A DNA stretch of 64,000 nucleotides from RYN-230 sp963770535 (GCA_963770535.1 CAVYPZ010000006.1:1-64000), one strand, 5' to 3'. Numbered from the stretch's first letter, positions 26,274 to 35,331 are shown. Notes: generated by a model from the sequence alone, not told the origin. Translations and numbers: made by a program.

Positions 26274-26654
26274 ATGGCTGCGGGCCAGCTGCTTGTCCCA
26301 AGCCCGCGAGACCATGCCCGCATGGTTGAGGAAGTGATCCCGGTCCTTCGTGTCGCCGACGCCGCCGCGGCGGTCACCTGGTATGGGCGCCTGGGTTTCA
26401 CCGAGGAATGGGGGCATCGTTTCGAGCCCAGCATGCCCGCGTTCGTGTCGGTCGCCTGTGGCCGCTCGCCGCTGTTTCTCTCCGAGCACCAAGGTGACGC
26501 CCGGCCAGACACTCTGATCCATCTGGTGGTCGGTGACATCGTCGCCGTTGTGGCCGAGTTCGGCCGGCCCGCTGGTGAACCTCCCTATGGGTGTGAGATT
26601 GAGCTTCGTGACCCTGACGGCAACCGGCTGCGGATCAGCACACCGGCAAGCTGA
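26274..26654 (+). CDS. VOC/glyoxalase superfamily protein
   Basis: 126 residues from ATG 26274 (AGGTG upstream); ATG 26322 would give the shorter, domain-only form. The sequence EEVIPVLRVADAAAAVTWY, LGFTEEWGHRFEP and the C-terminal CEIELRDPDGNRLRIS are typical of bleomycin-resistance/dioxygenase-like VOC proteins. Substrate unknown. First gene of the second island module. Confidence 0.8.
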   Translation: MAAGQLLVPSPRDHARMVEEVIPVLRVADAAAAVTWYGRLGFTEEWGHRFEPSMPAFVSVACGRSPLFLSEHQGDARPDTLIHLVVGDIVAVVAEFGRPAGEPPYGCEIELRDPDGNRLRISTPAS

Positions 26655-26752
26655 GTGGACGCCCAGCCACCATCGGGTCTGCGGCACTCGCCGGTCCCGC
26701 CCCGCGGCGACCGACTGCCGGGACCCCGGCCTTCCATGCCGGATGGCAGGCC

Positions 26753-27166
26753 TTAACGCCCGTGGCGGTGCAAGGTGTAGCCAACCGCGGAGATTATGGG
26801 GATCAGCGTGGCTGGGACGAGATTCGCGGGCACGCCGGCGATCCGGGCGAGATGTCCGGGCTCGTCCTCAACCGCGGTGCCGGGTGTGGCGAGAGCGGGG
26901 AAGAACGGTACCCATGCGACGGCAGGAAGCAGCGCGGCGATCTTGATGGCCAGGGCGCCGGCTTCTGCGTCCTCGCCGGGGCGCCACAGTAGCCACAGGG
27001 CGAGGAGTTGCGAGCCGGCTACGCTGCCCCACCCGGCCGCGCTGTGGAATCGGGCGTGCGGCGGCCAGCCGGGGTTGAACACGTGGCTGCGGTTGAGGTC
27101 GGCGCGCCCGGTGCCGGCGATCGTGCCGAGAGCCGCGCCGCTGAGGACCAGGCGGCTGATCCTCAC
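26753..27166 (-). CDS. small integral membrane protein
   Basis: 137 residues starting at GTG 27166, whose GTGA overlaps the stop of the upstream SDR. About four hydrophobic segments are visible (LVLSGAALGTIAG, SQLLALWLLW, KIAALLPAVAWVPFF, LVPATLIPIISAVGY). Similar small membrane proteins of unknown function occur beside SDR/TetR pairs. It probably forms an operon with the SDR at 27163. Confidence 0.6.
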   Translation of the reverse strand: MRISRLVLSGAALGTIAGTGRADLNRSHVFNPGWPPHARFHSAAGWGSVAGSQLLALWLLWRPGEDAEAGALAIKIAALLPAVAWVPFFPALATPGTAVEDEPGHLARIAGVPANLVPATLIPIISAVGYTLHRHGR

Positions 27167-28044
27167 GCCGGTGTCTCCCTCTCCGATTCGTCCGCGGGCG
27201 CGGAGTGGTATCTCGCCGCCGCGTTGGCCTGGCTGCGAAGGCGCACAGCGGAGGAGGCCGCCTGGCGGCGTCGCAGGGAGCGGGGGAGCACAGGGAGCAC
27301 TCGCATCGCGATCCGGTAGGCCCGTCCCGGGAAGACGAGGGGCTTGCCGGCGTCGAAGCCGGCCAGCGCTTCGCGGGCGCAGCGCGCCGCGCTGATCCGC
27401 AGGAACTGAGGCGGGCCGCCGGTCATCCCCCCTGCCGAGCCGGCGACGCTGTCGAAGCCCCTGTCCACGGGACCCGGGCAAACCTGGGTGACTACCACCC
27501 CCGTGCCAGCCAGATCGGCTCGCAAACCTTCGCTGAAGCCGTCCACGAAATGCTTGCTGGCCGAATACGCCGCCGCCGCGGGCATCACCGTCAGCCCCGC
27601 TCCCGAGCCCACATTGAGCACGCCGCCCCGGCCCCGTTCCACCATGCACGGCACCAGACGCGCGGTCAGCTGGGCGACAGCCACCACGTTGGTGTGCAGG
27701 ACCTGGCGGGTCCGGCTCCAGTCCGTGCCGTCGAACAACGCCTGGTCGCCGAGGCCAGCGTTGTTGATCAGCACGTCCACGGCGCCGACCTGCTCACGCA
27801 CCGAGGCCAGGCCCCGGTCCACGTCGCGCTCGTCGGACAGGTCGATGGGGGCAGCCACCACCTGCAGCCGTGGGTGCGCGGCCGCGAGCTCGGCCCGCAA
27901 GCCTTCGAGCAGCCCGGCTCGGCGGGCCACGACGACCAGGGTCCCGGCCCGGGAGGCAAGCTGAGTGGCGAACTGGCGACCGATCCCCGAAGAGGCACCA
28001 GTGATCAGCGCCGTGCCGCCATCTACTGGAGGACGTTCCGTCAC
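27163..28044 (-). CDS. short-chain dehydrogenase/reductase
   Basis: 293 residues. Cofactor motif TGASSGIG, NNAG in VLINNAGLG, catalytic Ser in VGSGAG and Y-x3-K in YSASKH, with a basic C-terminal extension of about 40 residues (RSLRRRQAASSAVRLR). NADP preference is suggested by VVVARR. Substrate unknown. It is divergent from the TetR gene at 28225 and is the likely target of that regulator. GTG 28044 has GAAGGA upstream. Confidence 0.85.
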   Translation of the reverse strand: MTERPPVDGGTALITGASSGIGRQFATQLASRAGTLVVVARRAGLLEGLRAELAAAHPRLQVVAAPIDLSDERDVDRGLASVREQVGAVDVLINNAGLGDQALFDGTDWSRTRQVLHTNVVAVAQLTARLVPCMVERGRGGVLNVGSGAGLTVMPAAAAYSASKHFVDGFSEGLRADLAGTGVVVTQVCPGPVDRGFDSVAGSAGGMTGGPPQFLRISAARCAREALAGFDAGKPLVFPGRAYRIAMRVLPVLPRSLRRRQAASSAVRLRSQANAAARYHSAPADESERETPA

Positions 28045-28188
28045 GATCGCGGTCCTTCGCCGGTAGCTGAACGCGAACGAGAATCCGGCCCGGGGTGACC
28101 CTCAGCAGCCGCGTCACCTGGATCGGCGCCTGTCCGCGTCCCGGCCCACTCTTCTGGCTGCCGGGACTGGTGGCAAGTGGGCAAAAAC

Positions 28189-28202
28189 TTGACACTGCTC
28201 AA
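28189..28202. promoter_or_regulatory. dyad/-35-like element in SDR-TetR divergent region
   Basis: TTGACACTGCTCAA lies 23 nt before the TetR GTG and 145 nt before the SDR. The outer TTGA/TCAA is palindromic, and TTGACA resembles a -35 box. A TetR-bound operator overlapping a promoter would fit. The evidence is only the pattern. Confidence 0.3.
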
Positions 28203-28224
28203 ATATGGCCGGCACGCTGCTCAC

Positions 28225-28962
28225 GTGAACAGCCGATCTTCACCTCAGGCCCTGCCGAGCCGGCGTGACCGGCGCCGGCAAGAGACGATCACCGACATCA
28301 AGAGCGCGGCACGGGCGCAGCTGGCCCAGGGCGGACCGGCCGGGATCTCCCTGCGGGCCATCGCCCGCGCGCTGGGCATGACGGCTTCCGCCGTGCACTA
28401 CTACTTCCCGGGCCGGGAAGCCCTGCTCGACGCCCTGATCGTCAACGGGTGGGACTCGCTCGCCATGACCTTGCAAGCCCGCTACGAGCAGGCCCGGCCA
28501 CTGCCGGCCCACGAGCGGTGGATAGCCGTGACCCGGGTCCACCGCGCGTGGGCCCTTGAGCACCCGTCGGAGTACTTGCTGCTCTACGGGCACACCGGGC
28601 TTCGCGTCACCCCGGCCGCAGACCGCAGCGTCCAGCAGGCCATGCCGAAGGTCATTGCCGTGCTGTTCACGATGATGCGCGATGCCCTTGCGGCTGGGGA
28701 GATCGACGCCGGAAGGCTCCAGACCGCGACCCCGGCGCCCCTTCGCCAGCAGCTCGCCGGTTGGCGCGAGGCCACCGGGGAGATGACTGGCCTTCCCGAT
28801 GGCGCCCTGGTCGCCTGCCTGATCGGATACGCCCAGCTCCATGGGGCCATCACCCTGGAGCTAGTCGGGCGGATCCCCCCTCAGCTCCAGCCCGCCGCCC
28901 TGTTCGACCTGCAGATGGCCCACGTCTCGGGCTCCCTGAACGCTCCGCCACCTCCCTGGTGA
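28225..28962 (+). CDS. TetR family transcriptional regulator (WHG-domain type)
   Basis: About 245 residues from GTG 28225. HTH: GISLRAIARALGMTASAVHYYFPGREALLDALI (residues about 45-77). The C-terminal region is of the kind found with the TetR_C_33/WHG family (HPSEYLLLYG, ALVACLIGYAQLHGAITLELVG). It is divergent from the SDR/membrane protein operon, so local repression is likely. The ligand is unknown. Confidence 0.85.
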   Translation: MNSRSSPQALPSRRDRRRQETITDIKSAARAQLAQGGPAGISLRAIARALGMTASAVHYYFPGREALLDALIVNGWDSLAMTLQARYEQARPLPAHERWIAVTRVHRAWALEHPSEYLLLYGHTGLRVTPAADRSVQQAMPKVIAVLFTMMRDALAAGEIDAGRLQTATPAPLRQQLAGWREATGEMTGLPDGALVACLIGYAQLHGAITLELVGRIPPQLQPAALFDLQMAHVSGSLNAPPPPW

Positions 28963-29127
28963 CCCAGCAGCCCACCTCGCCGGACTCCGGCCCGCCGCTG
29001 TCAGGGAACAGGGTCGTGGGCGAAGGATGAAGACCCCTGAATCCTCTCCTCGTGTCGCACCCAAGGAACCTTTGACGACGGCAGGAGATCGAGAGTCCCA
29101 GCCTGCGGGATGCAGGGCGATGGTTCG

Positions 29128-29531
29128 TTAGCTCGTGCTCTCTTGCCAGATGCCGATGACGTTGCCGCGGGGTCGCGGACGGTGGCGATGGTTAGATTGC
29201 CTTCCTGGTAGGGCCGGGTGACTACCTCTGCGCCTTGCTCGGCTGCCTTGCGGAGCGCGTCATCGAGCTGGGTGACGTAGATGTAGGGCCGGATCCCGGC
29301 TTCCCCGGCGGTGGGCAGGTCGGTGCGCCAGTGCCCGATGACGTGGCCGGTGCCGTCGCTGAAGCTCGGCTGGTCCGGTGTGCCGCGTACCTGCCAGCCA
29401 AAGACCGCGCGGTAGAAGTCCGCGGACTGTGCCACATCGTGTGCGGGGATCCCGAGATAGGAGACACCGCCGGGCCGGGCCACCGTGGCCTCGACGCCCG
29501 GGTCTGCAGGTGCGCTGTCATCAGTCATCAC
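29128..29531 (-). pseudogene. VOC family protein, frameshifted near the C-terminus
   Basis: Glyoxalase-like protein beginning at ATG 29531, with ARPGGVSYLGIPAHDVAQS, the FYRAVFGW block and NLTIATVRDPA. The expected end GNVIGIWQEST follows in a different frame after position about 29167. One missing base in GCGGGG (plus strand) breaks the frame. With it restored the protein is 134 residues and stops at 29128. As written, translation runs on into unrelated residues. Divergent from the TetR gene at 29573 with only 41 bp between them. Confidence 0.75.
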
Positions 29532-29547
29532 TCACCCCTCCCAATTT

Positions 29548-29568
29548 GGCTATGGCTGTACCGTAGCC
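29548..29568. promoter_or_regulatory. candidate TetR operator
   Basis: GGCTATGG-CTGTA-CCGTAGCC forms an inverted repeat with one mismatch in 8-bp arms. It fills the 41-bp gap between the divergent VOC and TetR genes, so binding would block both promoters. Confidence 0.5.
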
Positions 29569-29572
29569 TAAT

Positions 29573-30243
29573 GTGAGTGCCCCGGACACAGGCGGGTCAG
29601 CGCCCCGCGGCTACCGTTCGCCGCGCCGCGAAATGCAGGCGCGCCGGACTCGTGCCCGCATCATCGAGGCAGCCGCCCAGCGGTTCCTGGTGCACGGCTA
29701 TGCGGGCACCACGATGCGCGCGGTTGCCCTGGATGCCGGCGTGCGCTGCCCACTGTCGAGCTTGCCTTCCGGACCAAGGCACGGCTGCTGAAGGCAGTGA
29801 TCGACGTCGCGATCGCAGGCGACGACGAACAGGTGGCGATGCTGGACCGCGAGTGGGTGAAGCGAGCTGAGTCCATCGCCGGGGCGCCGGATTTCGTCGC
29901 GGTATTCGCCCGGGTGCTCGTCAGTTCAGCCGAGCGGGCCGCAGGCCTGGCGGCGACCGCCTTGGAAGCCGCCCGAGCCGACGAGGACATCGCCGCCGTA
30001 GCCGCGCAGCTCATGTCCCAGCGGGAAGTCATGGCCTCGTGGCTGGTAGACGGCATCATGCACCGGTCCGCCCTCCGCGAGGGAACCGACCGCGCCGCCG
30101 CCGCCGACACGGTATGGGCGCTGATGGACCCCGTGGTCTTCTGCCGTCTCACTGGTGACCGGCACTGGACGACCGCACGCTTCGAGCGCTGGTTCACCGA
30201 CAGCGTCACGCGCCTCCTGCTACCCGCCAACAACACCCGCTGA
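29573..30243 (+). pseudogene. TetR family regulator, frameshifted
   Basis: The N-terminus (ARIIEAAAQRFLVHGYAG, then TTMRAVALDAGV) is a standard TetR HTH. It breaks after GV at about 29743. The continuation PTVELAFRTKARLLKAVID is in the next frame and leads into the C-terminal domain (to TGA 30243). One missing G (GTGCGC-TGCCC for GTGCGCGTGCCC) restores 223 residues. As written only a 72-residue fragment would be made, although an internal ATG at 29797 exists. Its ligand is unknown and the target is probably the divergent VOC gene. Confidence 0.75.
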
Positions 30244-30302
30244 CGCTAACCGTGAGACGTTCTCTTAGATCAACGGGCATGTATGCAGAGCATCGGTATG
30301 GA

Positions 30303-30327
30303 CCCGCCAGCAAGTCATAACCACACA
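30303..30327. repeat. internal att half-site copy 3
   Basis: CCC then GCCA then GCAAGTCATAACCACACA (30310-30327), identical over 18 bp to copy 2. It ends 2 nt before the stop of the gene at 30330. Confidence 0.65.
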
Positions 30328-30329
30328 CT

Positions 30330-31112
30330 TCAGGCATCAGCCGGAAGCTGGCCGAGAGCATCCACGATGGCCACCCTGACTGCGGTATCGGTCGTGACTG
30401 TTCCCGCTGTCAGGCCGCGGACAGCACGGGTGAGCGTGGCGCGTTCGCCGGCGAACTGGCCGTCGGCTGAGCTGATAAAGATCTCGTTGCGGCGGACTCC
30501 GTCATCGACAGCCATCGAAATGTGCCGCGTCCCGTCCTGGTCATCGGCTTCGCCGATCTCGACCCCAGGCAGCAGCAGCAAGGCCCGGTAGATCGCAGCA
30601 CGCAGATCCGCAGGGACCCGGCCGGTGCGCAGCGCATCGGCGGCGTAGGCGAACGGACCTGCGTAGCCGGGCCTGTCGTCCGGGCTGTCTGCCCGAAGCC
30701 GCTCATAGAGCGCTTGCGGATCGCGAGGCAGCGCCGCCAGGAAATGAGAGTCAGGAAGCTGCCAGCACTCTTCCACCGGGCCAGGCTGCTCCCGTGACTC
30801 CGCGGCGAAGAAATCGCCGAACGGCGCCTGCCAGCGTCCCGTGGGCCATGACCCAAGCAGACCACCACCAGCCCTGGCGAGCTGTTCGGCGTTGCCCTCC
30901 AGCCAGGTCCGGCGGCCAGTCTGGCGGCGATCCAGCAGCCACTCTTCCCGCTCATCAGCAGGAACCCAGACCTGGATCACGTTCTCGGCGAGGCAGCTGA
31001 AGTCATGCCTGGAACGCTGGAGGTGCCCCATCCACCACGCCCGGGTCAGCACATAGCGGTACTGGCCCGGTCCCATAGGTTCATCCACGGCCACCGCCGC
31101 AGGATCAATCAC
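30330..31112 (-). CDS. CU044_5270-like protein, probably 5'-truncated
   Basis: 260 residues. The blocks GPGQYRYVLTRAW, FAYAADALRTGRVPADLRAAIYRALLLLPGVE and the C-terminus resemble the extracellular half of CU044_5270-type actinobacterial proteins. Those normally have an N-terminal cytoplasmic part and one membrane helix. None of that is present here, and the frame starts right at the homologous core with GTG 31112. The gene is the only content of the short module between two att half-sites (30327-31280). I think it is a remnant rather than a working gene. The match is from memory. Confidence 0.5.
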   Translation of the reverse strand: MIDPAAVAVDEPMGPGQYRYVLTRAWWMGHLQRSRHDFSCLAENVIQVWVPADEREEWLLDRRQTGRRTWLEGNAEQLARAGGGLLGSWPTGRWQAPFGDFFAAESREQPGPVEECWQLPDSHFLAALPRDPQALYERLRADSPDDRPGYAGPFAYAADALRTGRVPADLRAAIYRALLLLPGVEIGEADDQDGTRHISMAVDDGVRRNEIFISSADGQFAGERATLTRAVRGLTAGTVTTDTAVRVAIVDALGQLPADA

Positions 31113-31279
31113 GAGCCGCGCCTCCCTGGCAACGTGAACCCCGGGCGCGCTGCCCAGCTACCCCGACCCTAACCGGCGACGACTTACCAGGATCTAGCGT
31201 CAGCGAGCAACATGGGCAGGAGTGGACGCCCAGGAAGAGCCCGCCAAGAGCATCGACAAGCTGCGAGTGGCGCATGATC

Positions 31280-31304
31280 CCCACGCGCAACCCATAACCA
31301 CACA
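31280..31304. repeat. internal att half-site copy 4
   Basis: CCC, ACGC, then GCAACCCATAACCACACA (31287-31304). The left flank CTGCGAGTGGCGCATGATCC shares CTGCGAGTG and ATCC with the DUF222 half of attL and reads C-E-W-R-M-I-P in that frame. It therefore looks like a full attL-type hybrid site. Confidence 0.65.
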
Positions 31305-31332
31305 TTGGCTGCTCGGCTCGGTTGGTAGAACG

Positions 31333-32724
31333 CTACGGCGTAGTCGCGAGTGCCGTCGCTAGGGCTTCCAGCTCCAGGCTCCGGGATGCTTTCACGAGCA
31401 CGATGTCTCCTGGCGTGAGTCTGTCCCGGATCAAGCGTGCTGCGGCGTGCCCATCAGCAGCGGTCTCGACGGTCAGGGCTGGGTTTGCGCGCTGCGCGGC
31501 CTCGGCGAGAGCCTGGGCGTGCTCGGTGCCGACGGCCACGAGGATGTCGATTCCGAGGCGGCCAACGAGTTCACCGATCTGCGCGTGCCCTGCCGCTGAG
31601 TCCGGACCGAGTTCGCGCATTTCGCCCAGGATGGCTACTGTCCTGCGGCCTGTGGCCATGGCGGCCACGGTTTGCAGCCCGGCGCGCGTTGATTCGGGGT
31701 TGGCGTTGAAGGCGTCGTTAACGATCGTTACGCCGTCGCGGCGTTCGATGACTTGCATCCGGCCTGGTGACAGGCGCTCGGCGGTGGATAGAGCAGTGGC
31801 GGTGGCCGTGGTGTCCAGGCCGAGGGTGCAGGCTACTGCGGCGGTGGCGAGCGCATTGCTGACGTGGTGCTCGCCGTGCATCTGGAGCCTGACCGCCGCC
31901 GTTCCAGAGGGTGTGATCAGGGTGAACCGAGCGCGGGCCCGGTCATCCAGCTGCACCCCGCTGGCCCGCACCGCCGCGTGCGGCGCCTGGCCGTACCAGA
32001 GGACGCGTGCGGTGGTCCTGGCGGTCATGGCAGCGACCAGATCGTCGTCGGCGTTCAGGACGGCGATGCCGCCATGGCTGGCGTCAGGGAGAGCTTCGAC
32101 CAGTTCGCCTTTGGCGTCGGCGATGGCTTGCTTGCTGCCGAACTCACCGATATGCGCCGAGCCGACGTTGAGAACCAGGCCGACGGTTGGCGGCGTCAAA
32201 GAGGTGAGGTAGGTGATGTCGCCTTTGTGGCGGGCGCCCATTTCCAGCACGAGGTAGCGGGTGGCCTTGTCGGCTGTGAGCACGGTGAGTGGCAGGCCGA
32301 TCTCGGTGTTGAAGGACCGGGGCGTGGCCACCGTGGGGCCGAGATTGGGAAGGACCTGGGCGAGCAGGTCCTTGGTGGAGGTCTTGCCTGATGACCCGGT
32401 GAGCGCGATCACGGTGGGGGAGCCGATGCGTGCCAGTACTGTCTGCGCCAGCTTGCCCAGCGCCGCGATGACGTCGCTGACGATGATGGCGGGGACGCCG
32501 ACTGGCCGGGAGGCCAGCACGCAGACTGCGCCAGCCGCCGTGGCGTCGGCGGCGTAACTGTGGCCGTCAACGTGCGCGCCGGTTACGGCGGCAAACATCC
32601 CGCCTGGGACGATCTCCCGGGAGTCGCTGGCCGATGGCCCGCTCACCAGCACGTGCGGGTCGGGCACATCGGCGAGGGTTCCATCGGTAACCGAGGCGAC
32701 CTCGGCGAGGGTCATGGGGATCAC
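31333..32724 (-). CDS. murF: MurF-like UDP-MurNAc-tripeptide--D-Ala-D-Ala ligase
   Basis: 463 residues with the three Mur ligase domains. The ATP loop is ALTGSSGKTSTKDLL. SFNTEIGLPLTVL and EMGARHKGDITYL belong to the MurF central domain, and NDAFNANPESTRAGL with ILGEMRELGPDS to the C-terminal domain. MurF joins D-Ala-D-Ala to the UDP-muramyl tripeptide. The housekeeping copy is normally in the dcw cell-division cluster. This one sits in an island with a Ddl, a DapF and a C39-like peptidase, so a specialised or resistance role is likely. Last gene of the operon beginning at 35184. Confidence 0.92.
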   Translation of the reverse strand: MIPMTLAEVASVTDGTLADVPDPHVLVSGPSASDSREIVPGGMFAAVTGAHVDGHSYAADATAAGAVCVLASRPVGVPAIIVSDVIAALGKLAQTVLARIGSPTVIALTGSSGKTSTKDLLAQVLPNLGPTVATPRSFNTEIGLPLTVLTADKATRYLVLEMGARHKGDITYLTSLTPPTVGLVLNVGSAHIGEFGSKQAIADAKGELVEALPDASHGGIAVLNADDDLVAAMTARTTARVLWYGQAPHAAVRASGVQLDDRARARFTLITPSGTAAVRLQMHGEHHVSNALATAAVACTLGLDTTATATALSTAERLSPGRMQVIERRDGVTIVNDAFNANPESTRAGLQTVAAMATGRRTVAILGEMRELGPDSAAGHAQIGELVGRLGIDILVAVGTEHAQALAEAAQRANPALTVETAADGHAAARLIRDRLTPGDIVLVKASRSLELEALATALATTP

Positions 32725-32734
32725 GAAGGCCCTC

Positions 32735-33292
32735 CTACGTGGCAGCTGGCCGGGCGGGTTTGAAGGTGATACAGCGGCCCGAATAGGACTGCGAGAGGCG
32801 GCTCAGCCTGACCCGGTCGTGGTCCTGGCCCCAGCTAGAGGGGTCACGGAACAAGATCAGCGGATCGTCTCGGCCAAGCTCGTACCCGCGCACCACTACC
32901 AGGTGGCCACCGCGCCGGCCGTCTGCTGGGAATTCGCAGGTGACGGATGCGATCAGTGGCGCCTCGTGCAGCCGGCCGGGCAGATCGGCGGCTTCGACGG
33001 CCTCGGCCTGGGCGGGCACGCCGAGGCTGGTCGCCAGGTCCGCCAGGTCCGCGTGCCGCCAGCCGCGCTGGGTATACGCCCCGACGGTAGCTCCAGTTTT
33101 CACCAGTTCGGTGAGCGAGGGAGCCGGCCGGCCGTAGGCAGCAAGGATCATCCGCAGCGCGGCCATCCCGCAGGCCCGATCGGACCATTCCGCGACCGGG
33201 CCCAGGTCGGTGCCGCCGTAGGCGTCCCATTCCCTGGCGTCGATCCGCTGCCGGCACATCGGCACGTCATGCGCCGTGAACGCCGTTCCCAC
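32735..33292 (-). CDS. C39-like papain-fold peptidase
   Basis: 185 residues. The catalytic Cys is in WSDRACGMAALRMILAAYG, the His in GRRGGHLVVVRGYE and the Asp in ILFRDPSSWG. This is the peptidase_C39_2 pattern. No signal peptide is visible, so it acts in the cytoplasm unless exported otherwise. It is placed between the murF and ddl genes with 10- and 33-nt gaps. It might trim a peptide that the ligases build or act on peptidoglycan precursors. Confidence 0.75.
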   Translation of the reverse strand: MGTAFTAHDVPMCRQRIDAREWDAYGGTDLGPVAEWSDRACGMAALRMILAAYGRPAPSLTELVKTGATVGAYTQRGWRHADLADLATSLGVPAQAEAVEAADLPGRLHEAPLIASVTCEFPADGRRGGHLVVVRGYELGRDDPLILFRDPSSWGQDHDRVRLSRLSQSYSGRCITFKPARPAAT

Positions 33293-33325
33293 TCAGCCTC
33301 CCTAGCGCCTGGCACGCTCCGCTGG

Positions 33326-34396
33326 CTACGCTGTGCCCAGGTCAGCGACGCTGACGACCGGCAGGGGGACATCCTGGTCGCTGCGGTGCACGGCCTCCAG
33401 GAGCAGCGCCAGCACGATATCACTGTGTCCCAGCCCGACCTCGTAAGCGGCCAGAGCGAAGTTCGACTCATAGGACAGGCCAGGGACTGTGTTCACCTCC
33501 AGGGCGAATATTCCAGTTTCAGCCACTACGAAATCGATCCGCGCTATCCCATGGCAGCCGATACCATGCCACAATTTTAGTGACTGCTCTTTAAGCTGCC
33601 TACGAATGGGTGCGGCCATGTTCGCCCTGCTGTAGGAGACATTCCTCGCGCCGGCGGAATCGAGCTTGGTCTCGGCGTCGTAGAACGTGTCCCCGCGCGG
33701 CTGGACGGCCAGCGGCGGGAGCATCAGCACTCCCGCGGGAAGCTCCAGGAGGCCGACTGTCACCGGCAGGCCCGGCACGAACTCCTCGATGAGTGCACCC
33801 ACCGGATCGATGGCGGTCGCGGCCGAGATAGCGTCGTCGAGCCCCTGGCTGGCGCTGACGAGGGACATGCCCACGCTGCTGCCGCCCAGCCGCGGCTTGA
33901 CCATGACGTGCGCGAACTGGCTGGCGAATGCCGCAGCGGCAGCATCCGCCAGATGCCAGCGCGGGGTTGCCACGCCCAGGCCGGCCATGGCGAGCTTGCA
34001 TAGCGCCTTGTCAGCAGCGACCGCCGAGGCGGCGACGCCGCTGCCGCAGTAGGGCCTGCGGAGATAGTCCAGCATCCCCTGAAGGCGCCCGTCTTCTCCG
34101 TAAGGGCCATGCAGGGCTGGCACGATGACCTCAAAGTCCAGCAGCGAGCGCAGGAATGACCGCTCGCATGGATCCAGGACGACCGCTGGCACGCCCAGCC
34201 CGGCGAGCGCGCGGGTAACCGCCGTAATCGACATCTGTTCCACTGGGCTCCGTGATATGTAAAGGCGGTCTTCCGCAGACAGGCCGCCGTAGACGACCGC
34301 CGCGCGAATACCGGCAAGCCCGCGCTGCCCGGATCGGAGCGCCTGAATCTGGCTGGCTATCTGGCCTTGGTTCCTCCAGCTGATGACCGCGGTCAT
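33326..34396 (-). CDS. ddl: D-alanine--D-alanine ligase-like ATP-grasp enzyme
   Basis: 356 residues. Ddl N-terminal blocks are AAVVYGGLSAEDRLYISRSP and VIVPALHGPYGEDGRLQGML. The ATP-grasp part has VMVKPRLGGSSVGMS, EEFVPGLPVTVGLLE and the metal-binding FALEVNTVPGLSYESNF. The usual TxxSxxP end of the omega region reads SYESNF, so substrate choice may differ from D-Ala. The start overlaps the dapF stop (ATGA). It probably supplies a dipeptide to the neighbouring MurF. Confidence 0.85.
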   Translation of the reverse strand: MTAVISWRNQGQIASQIQALRSGQRGLAGIRAAVVYGGLSAEDRLYISRSPVEQMSITAVTRALAGLGVPAVVLDPCERSFLRSLLDFEVIVPALHGPYGEDGRLQGMLDYLRRPYCGSGVAASAVAADKALCKLAMAGLGVATPRWHLADAAAAAFASQFAHVMVKPRLGGSSVGMSLVSASQGLDDAISAATAIDPVGALIEEFVPGLPVTVGLLELPAGVLMLPPLAVQPRGDTFYDAETKLDSAGARNVSYSRANMAAPIRRQLKEQSLKLWHGIGCHGIARIDFVVAETGIFALEVNTVPGLSYESNFALAAYEVGLGHSDIVLALLLEAVHRSDQDVPLPVVSVADLGTA

Positions 34397-35184
34397 GCCA
34401 TTTCACCCCAGTACACGACCTCGGCCGGCCCGGTCAGCCAGACAGCGCTGTCGTGCGGATCTCCCGGCTGGCCGACGCGTAACGGAGTCCCCGCCTCATT
34501 GCGGACGGTTACCGGGCCGTTCGTGACGGCTCGCACCTCCCGGGCGACCGCTACGGCTGCGACGGCCCCGCTCCCGCACGACAGAGTCTCCGCTTCAACA
34601 CCCCGCTCATACGTGCGGATCTTGAGCGTGCAGCGATCGACTACCTGCGCGAGATTGACATTGGCCCCGGCAGGGGCGAGCGCGGCATGGTGGCAGACAT
34701 GCCTGCCCAAGCCCACGACGTCGCTCTGCTGCAATGACCGGGCGAACGCCACAACGTGCTCGGTCCCGCTGTTCACGGCGGCGAACTCCAGTCGCTGGCT
34801 TCCCCACCTCAGCGCCAGGACCCGCTGAGTCACCGCTCCGACGGTGACCGAGACTCCGATCTGGCTGCCATCAACAACAGCCTCATGGCTCGCGCTGCCC
34901 ATAAGCAAAGTCATGCGTGTGTCGCCGTGATCTTCCGCCGCGCACCGCGCAACGCACCGCAGGGCGTTGCCGCACATGCTCGCTACCGAGCCATCGGAGT
35001 TGTAACACGTCACCGTGTATGTGCCAGCCGAGATACGCTCGCTCACGACCACCCCGTCGCCGCCGACACCCATACGCCGATGGCAAAGGCTGGCTGCAAG
35101 GTTCCCCCAGTCGCGAGTCTCATGGGGATCTGCCAGAAGGATGAAGTCATTCCCGGCGCCGTGAACTTTACGGAATGGGGTCAT
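34393..35184 (-). CDS. dapF: diaminopimelate epimerase-like protein
   Basis: 263 residues of the DapF fold. KVHGAGNDFILL at the start, the first catalytic Cys in MCGNALRC and the second in AETLSCGSGA. It interconverts LL- and meso-diaminopimelate, or another amino acid in specialised homologues such as DcsC of cycloserine synthesis. First gene of the dapF-ddl-C39-murF operon. ATG 35184 has a strong AAGGGAGG site. Confidence 0.9.
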   Translation of the reverse strand: MTPFRKVHGAGNDFILLADPHETRDWGNLAASLCHRRMGVGGDGVVVSERISAGTYTVTCYNSDGSVASMCGNALRCVARCAAEDHGDTRMTLLMGSASHEAVVDGSQIGVSVTVGAVTQRVLALRWGSQRLEFAAVNSGTEHVVAFARSLQQSDVVGLGRHVCHHAALAPAGANVNLAQVVDRCTLKIRTYERGVEAETLSCGSGAVAAVAVAREVRAVTNGPVTVRNEAGTPLRVGQPGDPHDSAVWLTGPAEVVYWGEMA

Positions 35185-35331
35185 GGTACGCCTCCCTTGC
35201 GCCAGGTCACGTCACACCCAGCGGAACCGCTTCTACTTCTCATGGATAGATTCGTTTAAAACAGTCCTGGCATCACGGAATGCTGGCGAATTCAGCGCGT
35301 GATCCGCCCGGCATCTGGTGTCCCGGGTTAC

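Noticed and set aside
26753..27649. 298-residue minus-strand protein
   Set aside because: Its first half overlaps the SDR in another frame with no sensible content. Only the part from GTG 27166 looks like a real membrane protein.
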